Source: Micromonospora sp. WMMD1120 (GTDB taxonomy: Bacteria > Actinomycetota > Actinomycetes > Mycobacteriales > Micromonosporaceae). Taken from it: a stretch of 64,000 nucleotides of DNA. The notes beneath the pieces are model-generated. The model searched no databases, was not told the origin of the DNA, and saw only the letters and a list, made by a program, of their open reading frames with translations. The number at the start of each line of letters is the position of its first letter. The stretch's first letter is position 1. A program made the position numbers and the translations under genes. Below are positions 17,323-25,673 of this stretch, piece by piece. The stretch is taken from assembly GCF_029626235.1 (NCBI RefSeq), contig NZ_JARUBO010000005.1:4932001-4996000 (forward strand), given 5' to 3'.

Positions 17323-17373
17323 CGCTGTTCGAGGTCGGCATGCCTGCCCGCCCATCTACACGTCGACGATCCG

Positions 17374-17386
17374 TACATCGGATGTA
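17374..17386. promoter_or_regulatory. upstream operator-like palindrome TACATC-G-GATGTA
   Basis: Perfect 13-bp palindrome. Its 11-bp core ACATCGGATGT recurs at 17550, just downstream of the predicted fucosidase promoter. Two copies in one 475-bp gap (17219-17693) suggest a dimeric regulator of the GntR or LacI class. The rest of that gap holds the terminator at 17288 and the promoter at 17512, and I see no gene in it. Confidence 0.5.
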
Positions 17387-17511
17387 TCTGGTTCTTGGCA
17401 ACGTGCGCCCTGGTGACCTGCCGGGGAGAGGGCGAGATGTGGCTGCGGACCGCGGGCCGATGTCGTCCGCGAGCAGGGTCGTAGGGTGCATGTTCCATCA
17501 TGTATCGACCA

Positions 17512-17540
17512 TTGCCTATTCTGTGGCCCCGGAGTAACCT
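17512..17540 (+). promoter_or_regulatory. predicted promoter of the GH95 gene
   Basis: -35 TTGCCT (17512-17517), 17-bp spacer, -10 TAACCT (17535-17540, fitting the actinobacterial TAnnnT rule). The start site would fall near 17547, immediately before the palindrome at 17550. Confidence 0.45.
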
Positions 17541-17549
17541 TCGCGAAAC

Positions 17550-17560
17550 ACATCGGATGT
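17550..17560. promoter_or_regulatory. operator-like palindrome ACATC-G-GATGT at the transcription start
   Basis: Perfect 11-bp palindrome identical to the core of the one at 17374. Its position, about +4 to +14 from the predicted promoter, is typical of a repressor site. It differs from the LacI-type palindrome of the neighbouring glucuronidase/transport genes, so the fucosidase likely has another regulator, not encoded in this window. Confidence 0.5.
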
Positions 17561-17693
17561 CTGGCTCACTCGGAGCCCGACGTCGGCCTGCTCAGCAAGG
17601 GTCCCGGTTGGCCCCACCAAGCGGATCCCCATGTCGGGTCCCACAGTTAGTCACGCTTCGGGGTGGCCGGACTGGTCACCGTTTGGAGGATCG

Positions 17694-20690
17694 ATGTCAG
17701 ACCTGACCCGACGGCAAGCCCTCAAGGTCGGCGCGGCCGGTGCGGGCGGCGCTCTCCTGCCGCTGCCCTGGACGGCCGCGGCCCGAGCGGACGCCACGGC
17801 CCCGCCGCAGGTGCTGGCCGCCGGGGACATGGCGCTCTGGTATGACGAGGGCGCCGGCACCGACTGGCTGCGGGCGCTCCCGATCGGCAACGGCCGGCTC
17901 GGCGCCATGGTCTTCGGCAACGTCGACACGGAGCGTCTCCAGCTCAACGAGGACACGGTCTGGGCCGGCGGTCCGCACGATCCGAGCAACCCTCGGGGCG
18001 CGGCGGCGCTGCCGGAGATCCGGCGGTTGGTCAACGCCAACCAGTGGACCCAGGCCCAGGATCTGATCAATCAGACCATGATGGGCAACCCGGGCGGCCA
18101 GCTCGCCTACCAGACGGTCGGCAACATCCGGCTCGCCTTCGGCTCCGCCAGCGGGGCCTCCCAGTACGACCGGACGCTCGACCTCACCACCGCCACCGTC
18201 ACGACCTCGTACGTACTCAATGGCGTGCGCTACCAGCGTGAGGTGTTCGCCAGCGCGCCGGACCAGGTCATCGCGATGCGACTGACCGCGGACCGCGGCA
18301 ACTCGATCAGCTTCACCGCCACCTTCGACAGCCCGCAGCGGACGACAGTGTCCAGCCCGGACGGCAGCACCATCGGCCTCGACGGCGTGTCCGGAAACCA
18401 GGAGGGCGTCACCGGGGCGGTCCGCTTCCTCGCCCTGGCCAACGCCACCATCAGCGGTGGGTCGGTGTCCAGCTCCGGTGGCACCCTGCGGGTCACCAAC
18501 GCCACGAGCGTCGTCTTGTTGATCTCCATCGGGTCCAGCTACGTCAACTACCGCAACGTCGGCGGCGACTACGGGGGCATCGCGCGGCAGCGCCTCAGCG
18601 CCGCCCGGGCCAGCAGTTTCGACCAACTGCGCAGCCGGCACGTCGCCGACTACCAGGCGTTGTTCAACCGGGTGACGCTGGATCTGGGCCGCACCTCCGC
18701 CGCCAACCAGACGACCGACGTCCGGATCGCCCAGCACAACAGCGTCAACGACCCGCAGTTCTCGGCGCTGCTGTTCCAGTTCGGCCGTTACCTGCTGATC
18801 TCGTCGTCACGGCCGGGCACCCAGCCGGCGAACCTCCAGGGCATCTGGAACGACTCGCTGACCCCGTCCTGGGATTCGAAGTACACGATCAACGCGAACC
18901 TGCCGATGAACTACTGGCCGGCCAACACCACGAACCTGGCCGAGTGCCACAACCCGGTGTTCGACATGGTCCGGGAGCTGTCGGTCGCCGGTGCCCGCAC
19001 CGCCCAGCTCCAGTACAACGCCGGCGGCTGGGTCACCCACCACAACACCGACGCGTGGCGGGCCACCGCCGTCGTCGACGGCGCGTTCTGGGGCATGTGG
19101 CAGACCGGTGGCGCCTGGCTGTCCACCCTGATCTGGGACCACTACCTGTTCAACGGGGACATCGAGTTCCTCCGCACGAACTATCCGGCCATGAAGGGCG
19201 CCGCCCAGTTCTTCCTGGACACCCTGGTCACCGAGCCGACCCTCGGCTACCTGGTGACCAACCCGTCGAACTCGCCGGAGCTGAGCCACCACGCGAACGC
19301 CAGCGTGTGCGCCGGCCCCACCATGGACAACCAGATCCTGCGCGACCTCTTCGACGGCGTCGCCCGGGCCAGCGAGATCCTCAACGTGGACAGCACCTTC
19401 CGGGCCCAGGTCCGCGCCACCCGGGACCGGCTCCCCCCGATGAAGGTCGGCTCGCGCGGCAACATCATGGAATGGCTCTACGACTGGGTGGAGACCGAGC
19501 CCAACCACCGGCACATCTCCCACCTGTACGGGCTCGCGCCCAGCAACCAGATCACCAAGCGCGGCACCCCACAGCTGTTCGAGGCTGCCCGTCGGACCCT
19601 GGCGTTGCGCGGCGACGACGGGACGGGCTGGTCGCTGGCCTGGAAAATCAACTTCTGGGCGCGGATGGAGGAGGGCAAGCGGGCCCACGACCTGATCCGC
19701 TACCTCGCCACCACCGCCCGGCTCGCGCCGAACATGTTCGACCTGCACCCGCCGTTCCAGATCGACGGCAACTTCGGCGCCACCGCGGGCATCGCCGAGA
19801 TGCTGCTCCAGAGCCACACCGGTGAGCTGCACATCCTGCCCGCCCTGCCGCCGGCCTGGCCGAGCGGTAAGGTGACCGGCCTGCGGGGTCGCGGCGGGCA
19901 CACCGTCAGCATCACCTGGAGCAACGGTCAGGCCACCGAGGTGCTCGTCCGGCCGGACCGTGCCGGCGCCGTCCGCCTGCGGGCCCGGATCCTCACCGGA
20001 ACCGTCACCGTGGTCGACACCGCCGACGGTTCGTCGCCCCGGGTCACCCGGATCGAGTCCGACCTGATCGAGGTCGCGGTGCAGGCCGGCCGCACCTACC
20101 GGGTCACCAGCACGGGCGTCGCCACGCCGACGCTGGAGCAGAGCTTCACCAACGCCGGCATCACCAACGACACCAACACCAACGTCGGCAACTTCGACGG
20201 CAACGGGGCCAGCCTCTCCGCGCAGGCCCTGGCGGCGGCCGGCGCCAGTCCGGGCGGCACGGTGAGCCGCAACGGGGTGAACTTCCGCTGGCCCAACGTC
20301 AGCCCCGGCACCGCCGACAACGCCGTCGCCTCCGGCCAGACCATCGGCATCAGCGGCACCGGCAGCACGCTCGGCTTCCTGCTGACCGGGACCTATGGGG
20401 CCGTCTCCGGAACCGGCACCGTGGTGTACGCCGACGGCACCCGGCAGACGTTCACGCTCAGCTCGCCCGACTGGTACGGCGGGCCGCACTCCGGTGGCAC
20501 CGCCGCCATCGTGTCCGCGTACCAGAACCGGCCGAACAACGCCCGCCAGGCCACGGCCGCCTGCATCTACTACGTGGGGGTGTCGTTGCAGAACAAGGCG
20601 GTCGCCCAGGTCGTGTTGCCGAACGTCAGCGCACGACCGGCCGCCAACGTACCGACGATGCACATCTTCGCCATCGCGATCGGGGGCTGA
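17694..20690 (+). CDS. Tat-exported GH95 alpha-L-fucosidase with C-terminal accessory domain
   Basis: 998 residues from ATG with GGAGGA 5 nt upstream. The Tat signal is TRRQALKVG. The GH95 N-terminal domain starts at MALWYDEGAGTDWLRALPIGNG, and RLQLNEDTVWAGGP is a family hallmark. The catalytic (alpha/alpha)6 barrel includes GIWNDSLTPSWDSKYTINAN, HHNTDAWR, RHISHLYGL and DGNFGATAGIAEMLLQS, which cover the conserved Asn/Asp/Glu active-site positions of inverting GH95 enzymes. From about residue 830 a beta-sandwich (VGNFDGNGASLSAQAL ... IYYVGVSLQNKAV) forms an extra carbohydrate-binding-like domain. It removes terminal alpha-linked fucose or L-galactose from plant or host glycans; L-galactosyl side chains of xylan are a plausible substrate here (inference). 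Confidence 0.93.
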   Translation: MSDLTRRQALKVGAAGAGGALLPLPWTAAARADATAPPQVLAAGDMALWYDEGAGTDWLRALPIGNGRLGAMVFGNVDTERLQLNEDTVWAGGPHDPSNPRGAAALPEIRRLVNANQWTQAQDLINQTMMGNPGGQLAYQTVGNIRLAFGSASGASQYDRTLDLTTATVTTSYVLNGVRYQREVFASAPDQVIAMRLTADRGNSISFTATFDSPQRTTVSSPDGSTIGLDGVSGNQEGVTGAVRFLALANATISGGSVSSSGGTLRVTNATSVVLLISIGSSYVNYRNVGGDYGGIARQRLSAARASSFDQLRSRHVADYQALFNRVTLDLGRTSAANQTTDVRIAQHNSVNDPQFSALLFQFGRYLLISSSRPGTQPANLQGIWNDSLTPSWDSKYTINANLPMNYWPANTTNLAECHNPVFDMVRELSVAGARTAQLQYNAGGWVTHHNTDAWRATAVVDGAFWGMWQTGGAWLSTLIWDHYLFNGDIEFLRTNYPAMKGAAQFFLDTLVTEPTLGYLVTNPSNSPELSHHANASVCAGPTMDNQILRDLFDGVARASEILNVDSTFRAQVRATRDRLPPMKVGSRGNIMEWLYDWVETEPNHRHISHLYGLAPSNQITKRGTPQLFEAARRTLALRGDDGTGWSLAWKINFWARMEEGKRAHDLIRYLATTARLAPNMFDLHPPFQIDGNFGATAGIAEMLLQSHTGELHILPALPPAWPSGKVTGLRGRGGHTVSITWSNGQATEVLVRPDRAGAVRLRARILTGTVTVVDTADGSSPRVTRIESDLIEVAVQAGRTYRVTSTGVATPTLEQSFTNAGITNDTNTNVGNFDGNGASLSAQALAAAGASPGGTVSRNGVNFRWPNVSPGTADNAVASGQTIGISGTGSTLGFLLTGTYGAVSGTGTVVYADGTRQTFTLSSPDWYGGPHSGGTAAIVSAYQNRPNNARQATAACIYYVGVSLQNKAVAQVVLPNVSARPAANVPTMHIFAIAIGG

Positions 20691-20719
20691 CCGCGGCGGA
20701 TACCGCACACGGTGGGAGG

Positions 20720-20755
20720 CGATCGGGCCCGTCCCCGAGGGGACGGGCCCGATCG
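20720..20755. terminator. bidirectional terminator between GH95 and GH67
   Basis: Perfect 17-bp inverted repeat (CGATCGGGCCCGTCCCC and its complement) around a 2-nt centre. It lies 30 bp from the end of the plus-strand gene and 4 bp from the end of the minus-strand gene. Confidence 0.85.
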
Positions 20756-20758
20756 TGC

Positions 20759-23700
20759 CTACCGCTGACGGATGTGCTCACCCCGGCTCGCGATCCGGAA
20801 GTGGTCGAAGGCGACGTCGAGATCGGTGGACGTGCCGGCCCTGTTGAACGCCAGCAGCCCCGCCTTCGTCGCCTCCGCGGTGAGCGTCGTCGAGCCGATG
20901 AAGCGCCAGACGCTGCCGTCGCTGGAGTAGTAGGCGCGGTAGCTGTCACCGATCTTGGTCAGGCGCAGCCAGATGGCGCCGTCGGCCCCGACGATCCGCT
21001 GCGCGTCCGCCCCGGTGATCTCCAGTGTCGACGTGGCGCCGTTCTGTTCGCGGAGGAAGACGACGCGGGTCCTGTTGACGGGCGCTGTCGCGTTGCCCAT
21101 CTCCCAGGCCAGCTTGACGTAGTTGTCGTCGTCCGCGTACCCGAGGATGCCACCCTGCTCGTTGTTGCCGGCGAGGGGACGGGAGAAGACGATCCTGGTG
21201 TCGGCCGTCCAGTCGCCGTCGACGTCCTGGAGCGCCAGGTTCCGCGCGGTGTTGGTGCCGCCCTGCAGGTCGCCCTGCTGCGCCGTGACGACCAGGGACC
21301 CGTCGGCCAGCCGCCACCTGCTGTCGTCCGGCCGCACCCACTGCCACTGCGGGCCGAGGGAGCCCGAGGTGAAGTCGTCGCTGCCGGTGAGGGTGGTGTT
21401 CAGGTCCACCGTGTAGACGGTCGACGCCGCGCCGTTCGTGACGGTGACCCGTGCCTGTCCGGTGGCGCTCGTGGGCTGCTCGACGGAGACCGCGGCGGCC
21501 GGATCGGCGGCGCTGGCGGTGACCGCCGGCACCGTCGTCGTCCCGGCCGGCACGAGGACGTTGTAGTGCGGCACCGACGGCGTGAACGTCGCCAACGGCG
21601 CGTCGTCGACGCGTAGCGCCGCCAGCGTCGTGTCCGGCACCAGGTTGAAGACGTAGTTCTTCACCAGCGGCCCGAAGAAGCCCTTCGTGGTGACCTTGAC
21701 GATCGCCTGTCCGGGCACACCGGCCGCCTGGGAGATGATCTGGTAGCGGGCCTTCCGGTCGGCCGTCCGCACCGCCGTGATGGTCGGCGACGCCCCGGCC
21801 GGCACCGGGATCGTGTACGAGGCGTCCGACAGGTTGAAGCCGCCGTACTCCCTGCCGTTCACCACAATGGTGGCGGAGAGCGGCGCGTCGTCGACCGGAA
21901 CCTCCCGCCCGCTGAACTCCTTCCAGTAGTTGACCGAGGTGTCCCGCCAGTCGGCCGCGTCCGCCTCGTGGACGGCCAGCTTGGCGCGTACCTCAGCGAA
22001 CCGGCGCGCGTCGATGTCGGGTCGCAGCGTCTCCCAGGTCTCCCGCATCCACGTCACGTACTGCACGCCCATCTGGTAGCGGTAGACCAGCTCGTCCCAG
22101 AACGTCCGCCCGCTGTCCATCCGGTGGCCCCACGGCACGTGGTGGAACCACATCAGCAGGTTCTCCGGGACCGAGTCGATGTCGCCGTAGCGCCGCTGCA
22201 ACCGGGGGAAGTACTGGGCGGCCAGATTGCTGCCGGTGGGGGAGCGGTCGAAGCCGAGGCCGACGCTGTCGGCCTTGTTGTAGTAGATCGGGCTCCAGTC
22301 GTCGCGGCCCGCCCAGTCGGCGGGGTCGGGCCGGTAGTGGGCGCCCTCCGCGAACTGGTGGCCGATGCCCAACGGGGTCTGGTAGCTGACCAGCGACTCC
22401 CACGAGCCCATCATCATCGACCGGATGGTGTCGACGACACGCCTGTCGTTGCTCCAGGTCATCCGGACCCAGTCGGTCGCGATGTCGGCCGCGTCGAGCG
22501 TCCAGTCCCACGCCTGACGGCCGAAGGCGAAGAGGTTCGCCTGGGAGAAGTGGTGCCCGGTCAGGTTGTCGGCGTTGCCGAGGTTGGCGACGCCGACGAT
22601 CGCGGTGTCCGTGTGGTGCTGGGCGCTGCCGTCGACGATGTCGCCGACCAGGCGCTCGCGCAGCAGCTTCCCGTTGGCGTCGGTCGCGTACGTGTCGGTC
22701 TTGAGGACCTCCTCGTACATCGGGCCGAGGTAGGCGAGCATCCAGTTCTGGCCCGTGTACTCCTGCGTGATCTGGAGTTCCAGGGCCTGGTTGGTGTTCT
22801 CCATCCGGCCGAACATGGGATGGACGGGCTCCCGGGCCTGGAAGTCCAGCGGCCCGTTCTTCGTCTGCAGGAACACGTTGTCGGCGAAGCGCCCCCGGCT
22901 GCCATCCGGTTGGACCTCGTCGTCGATCGGCCCGAACTCCAGGTAGGCGCGCTTGAGCCGGTCGTTGTCGACCTCGGCGTTGTAGACGAACGTCCGCCAG
23001 TGCACCGTCATCCCGAGGGGCGCCACCGCGGCGGCGATGGCGTTGGCCCCGTCACCGTGGTCGTACCCGAAGTCCTGGGGACCGGGCTGGCCCTCCGAGT
23101 TGGCCTTGACGGTGAGACCCATGAAGTCCGGGATGGCGGCCTGGATCTGCTGGGCCCGACGCTGCCACCAGCCGCGGAAGTCGGCGCCGTACGGGTCGAG
23201 TTGGCTGTTGGTCAGGGTGTCCGGCGCGAAGCGACTGTCGGTCGGCGCCGTGTAGCGGATCGACAGCCCCAGCCTGATGCCGTACGGGCGCAGAGCGTCG
23301 GCGAGCGCGGCCTCCTGCGCGATGCGCGCGCTCGTCAGGTACGCGTTGTCGGCGTTGACGTTGTTGATGGTGATGCCGTTGATCCCCAGGGACGCCAGCG
23401 CGCGGGCCATGACCAGGTAGCGGTCCAGGATGACGGGCAGGTTCCGCCCGGCGCTGGCCCCGGTCGCGGCGAAGTTGAAGATGGCCCCGCTCTCCCCGTT
23501 CAACCCGCCCAGCCCGGTGGCGTTGTTGCCGGCGTAGAGCCGCTCGGTCTCCCAGTTGTTCAGCAACCGGTGCTTGATCTTCGGTGACTCGGCGACGCGG
23601 AGGTGGTCGACGGGTTTCTGGGTCTGCATGCGCCGCAGGAAGGCGAAGGTCCCGTACAGGGCGCCGAGGTCGGTGTTGCCGGCGATGACGGTGAACCGTG

Positions 23701-24223
23701 CCCTCCCTCGGGACACCGTGCGGACGAGGTAGCCCTCGTCGCCGACCCGGGCCAGGTCACGCGCCGGCACGGCCCGGCCCACCAGCGGTGAGCTCGCCGG
23801 AGTGCCCACCACCACCGCGCCGTCCGGGACCCGGTCGCCGTCGACTGTCGTCACCGGTGTCGGTTGGCCGAGCAGACCACCCAGGCCGCGGACCAGTTCG
23901 TCCCGGGCGGCGCCCAGTGTCGTCTCGGCGAGCCTCTCCCGGGACCCGGGCGCCATGGCGAGGTCGGTGGTGTGCCGGTGGACCTTCGTGGCGTCGGCGT
24001 TCTCCACCACGATGGCCGAGGCGGCCCGGCGGTAGTCCCGCAGCAGTTTCGCGTCGCTGACCGGCACGTAGCGCAGCCACAGGTCGGAGCCGCTGTAGTC
24101 GTCCGGCGACCCGGCCGCCGCGACGGGGGCCGTGGCGACCGTGAGGGTGGCCGCGACGGTGGCGAGCGCCGTGCCCAGCACGATCAGTGTTCGTCGTAGC
24201 CTCGGCACCGAACGTCGGTTCAT
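20759..24223 (-). CDS. secreted GH67 alpha-glucuronidase with C-terminal ConA-like domain
   Basis: 1154 residues, ATG behind GAGGAGA. A Sec signal ends near residue 37. The GH67 core runs from SDLWLRYVPV through SPKIKHRLLNNWE, LASLGINGITINNVNA and NSEGQPGP (acid Glu near 375) to FLQTKNGPLDFQAREP (Asp and Glu of the base pair, about 458-463), then QITQEYTGQNWM and FHHVPWGHRM. Residues about 790-940 hold two Ig-like segments, and 945-1154 form a concanavalin-like sandwich of the DUF1349 or xylosidase-C kind. GH67 removes 4-O-methyl-glucuronic acid from the reducing-distal end of xylo-oligomers. Most GH67 enzymes are intracellular and about 700 residues, so export and the 400-residue extension are unusual. 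An operator of the local LacI type sits 110 bp upstream. Confidence 0.92.
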   Translation of the reverse strand: MNRRSVPRLRRTLIVLGTALATVAATLTVATAPVAAAGSPDDYSGSDLWLRYVPVSDAKLLRDYRRAASAIVVENADATKVHRHTTDLAMAPGSRERLAETTLGAARDELVRGLGGLLGQPTPVTTVDGDRVPDGAVVVGTPASSPLVGRAVPARDLARVGDEGYLVRTVSRGRARFTVIAGNTDLGALYGTFAFLRRMQTQKPVDHLRVAESPKIKHRLLNNWETERLYAGNNATGLGGLNGESGAIFNFAATGASAGRNLPVILDRYLVMARALASLGINGITINNVNADNAYLTSARIAQEAALADALRPYGIRLGLSIRYTAPTDSRFAPDTLTNSQLDPYGADFRGWWQRRAQQIQAAIPDFMGLTVKANSEGQPGPQDFGYDHGDGANAIAAAVAPLGMTVHWRTFVYNAEVDNDRLKRAYLEFGPIDDEVQPDGSRGRFADNVFLQTKNGPLDFQAREPVHPMFGRMENTNQALELQITQEYTGQNWMLAYLGPMYEEVLKTDTYATDANGKLLRERLVGDIVDGSAQHHTDTAIVGVANLGNADNLTGHHFSQANLFAFGRQAWDWTLDAADIATDWVRMTWSNDRRVVDTIRSMMMGSWESLVSYQTPLGIGHQFAEGAHYRPDPADWAGRDDWSPIYYNKADSVGLGFDRSPTGSNLAAQYFPRLQRRYGDIDSVPENLLMWFHHVPWGHRMDSGRTFWDELVYRYQMGVQYVTWMRETWETLRPDIDARRFAEVRAKLAVHEADAADWRDTSVNYWKEFSGREVPVDDAPLSATIVVNGREYGGFNLSDASYTIPVPAGASPTITAVRTADRKARYQIISQAAGVPGQAIVKVTTKGFFGPLVKNYVFNLVPDTTLAALRVDDAPLATFTPSVPHYNVLVPAGTTTVPAVTASAADPAAAVSVEQPTSATGQARVTVTNGAASTVYTVDLNTTLTGSDDFTSGSLGPQWQWVRPDDSRWRLADGSLVVTAQQGDLQGGTNTARNLALQDVDGDWTADTRIVFSRPLAGNNEQGGILGYADDDNYVKLAWEMGNATAPVNRTRVVFLREQNGATSTLEITGADAQRIVGADGAIWLRLTKIGDSYRAYYSSDGSVWRFIGSTTLTAEATKAGLLAFNRAGTSTDLDVAFDHFRIASRGEHIRQR

Positions 24224-24332
24224 CGCCGTCTCCTCGTTCGTCCGCTGGGAGACGCCGCACGGCTCGCCGCGCGAGCGCGACGACGTCGATAGATGGGTGC
24301 CTGTCGATTCTTTGCCATCCCGTTGCGGCTCG

Positions 24333-24344
24333 GCAACGAGTTGT
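24333..24344. promoter_or_regulatory. LacI-type operator upstream of GH67 (GCAACGAGTTGT)
   Basis: Near-perfect copy of the GCAA-N4-TTGC palindrome (last base T instead of C), flanked by GG on the left. It lies between the LacI gene and the GH67 start. A weaker half match (CCATCCCGTTGC) lies 12 bp away at about 24315-24326. The same pattern precedes the importer and the kinase. Confidence 0.6.
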
Positions 24345-24406
24345 CGTTTCTTGTCGCGGCGTCGGGCGGCCCCGCTGCGCCAGGCGCCTGGCCGCGCCGG
24401 GCGGCC

Positions 24407-25495
24407 TCAGCGCAGCTGGACCGCCGGGCCGGACGTGGGCGGCCGGCGGGCCCACTGTGGTCGGGCCCGAGGGGAGACGACGGCCCGCGCGGCGGTGGAG
24501 CGGCGGACGACCAGGCGAACCGGGAGCACCATGGGACGGCCGGCGTGCCCCGGCGCCCCCTGGATCATCGTGAGCAGGTGCCGGGTCGCGGCCGAGCCCT
24601 CCGCGTACAGCGGCGCCGCGACGGTGGTCAACCCGGGCGTGACGAGGTCGGCGGCCAGGATGTTGTCGAAACCCACGATGCTCACGTCACCCGGAACCTG
24701 AACACCCAACCGGCTGAGCCCACGGATGAGCCCGATGGCCATCTGGTCGTTGAAGGCGAGGACCGCTGTGGTCGGTCGGGCGCACAGCTCCCGGGCGGCC
24801 CGTTCGCCACCCTCGATGGTCGGGCTGAACGGCCCGATCTGGCGCACCTTGATCTCCAGCTCGATGCCGGCCTCGAGCAGGGAACGCCACCGGATGCCGT
24901 TGGGCCAGGACGCCTGCGGCCCGGCGACGTAGGTGATGTGGTCGTGCCCCAGCTCGCCGAGGTGCTCGACGGCTCGCCGGACCCCACGGGGGTTGTCCGT
25001 CACGACGCACGGCACGTCCGCGACGGCCCGGTTGAGGACCACCACCGGCCGCTGCTTGGCGAACATCCGGATGGCCGAGTCGGACATCCGGCTGCTGGCC
25101 AGCACGATGCCGTCGACGGTGGACATCGTCCGCTCGACCGCGGCCCGTTCCAGTCGGTCGGACTCCTGGGCGTCGATCAGCACGGTGGTGTACTCGCCCT
25201 CGGTCGCGGCCTCCTGCGCGCCGCGCACGATCTCGGCGTACACCGGGTTGGTGATGTCGGCGATGACCAGCGCGATCATTTGGGTCCGGGCGGGGGTGAC
25301 GGCGCGGGACAGCGGGCTCGTCCGGTAGCCCAGCCGCTCGGCGACCCGCCTGATCCGTTCGGCGGTCTCGGAGTTGACCCGGCTGGGCCTGGAGAAGGCA
25401 CGCGACACCGTGGACGGTGAGACGTCGGCCTCGACCGCGACGTCGTAGATCGTGACCCTCTTGTCCGGCGGCCTGGTGTGGTCGGGCATTGTCAT
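24407..25495 (-). CDS. LacI-family transcriptional regulator
   Basis: 362 residues. The N-terminal LacI helix-turn-helix is VTIYDVAVEADVSPSTVSRA with the hinge segment that follows. The periplasmic-binding-protein-like core has the usual landmarks MIALVIADITNPVY, GIVLASSRM, VVVLNRAV, AVLAFNDQMAIGLIRGL and VSIVGFDN. It ends in an Arg/Pro tail. The start is ATG 25495 or 25489, behind GGGAGGAGC. It sits between the GH67 gene (same strand, 183 bp downstream) and the divergent importer operon. A perfect GCAA-N4-TTGC palindrome in the divergent gap fits autoregulation and control of both sides. The ligand is probably a glucuronate- or xylo-oligosaccharide-derived sugar (inference). Confidence 0.93.
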   Translation of the reverse strand: MTMPDHTRPPDKRVTIYDVAVEADVSPSTVSRAFSRPSRVNSETAERIRRVAERLGYRTSPLSRAVTPARTQMIALVIADITNPVYAEIVRGAQEAATEGEYTTVLIDAQESDRLERAAVERTMSTVDGIVLASSRMSDSAIRMFAKQRPVVVLNRAVADVPCVVTDNPRGVRRAVEHLGELGHDHITYVAGPQASWPNGIRWRSLLEAGIELEIKVRQIGPFSPTIEGGERAARELCARPTTAVLAFNDQMAIGLIRGLSRLGVQVPGDVSIVGFDNILAADLVTPGLTTVAAPLYAEGSAATRHLLTMIQGAPGHAGRPMVLPVRLVVRRSTAARAVVSPRARPQWARRPPTSGPAVQLR

Positions 25496-25601
25496 GCTCC
25501 TCCCGGCTGCGCGCCGTGATCATCTTATGGCGTCGGTCGATGCCCGGCAATGCCCGCGTAACAATCCGGCGACCCACGGCATTCGCGCGAGGCAATACAT
25601 G

Positions 25602-25613
25602 GCAACCCGTTGC
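25602..25613. promoter_or_regulatory. LacI-type operator in the lacI/importer divergent gap (GCAACCCGTTGC)
   Basis: Perfect GCAA-N4-TTGC palindrome; with flanking G and C it extends to 14 bp (25601-25614). A degenerate neighbour GCAATACATGGC lies directly beside it at 25592. Its position, about 60 bp before the importer start and 105 bp from the LacI start, suits control of both directions. Confidence 0.7.
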
Positions 25614-25673
25614 CGTCGCGACCCGCCGGCTGTCCCAATCGGGTACGGATGTCTCCGGTGGGAGGGAACGGCT

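Noticed and set aside
15221..17491. 756-codon open frame on the minus strand
   Set aside because: It mirrors the FG-GAP repeat gene, which has a signal peptide, domain structure and ribosome site. The antisense repeats are a by-product.
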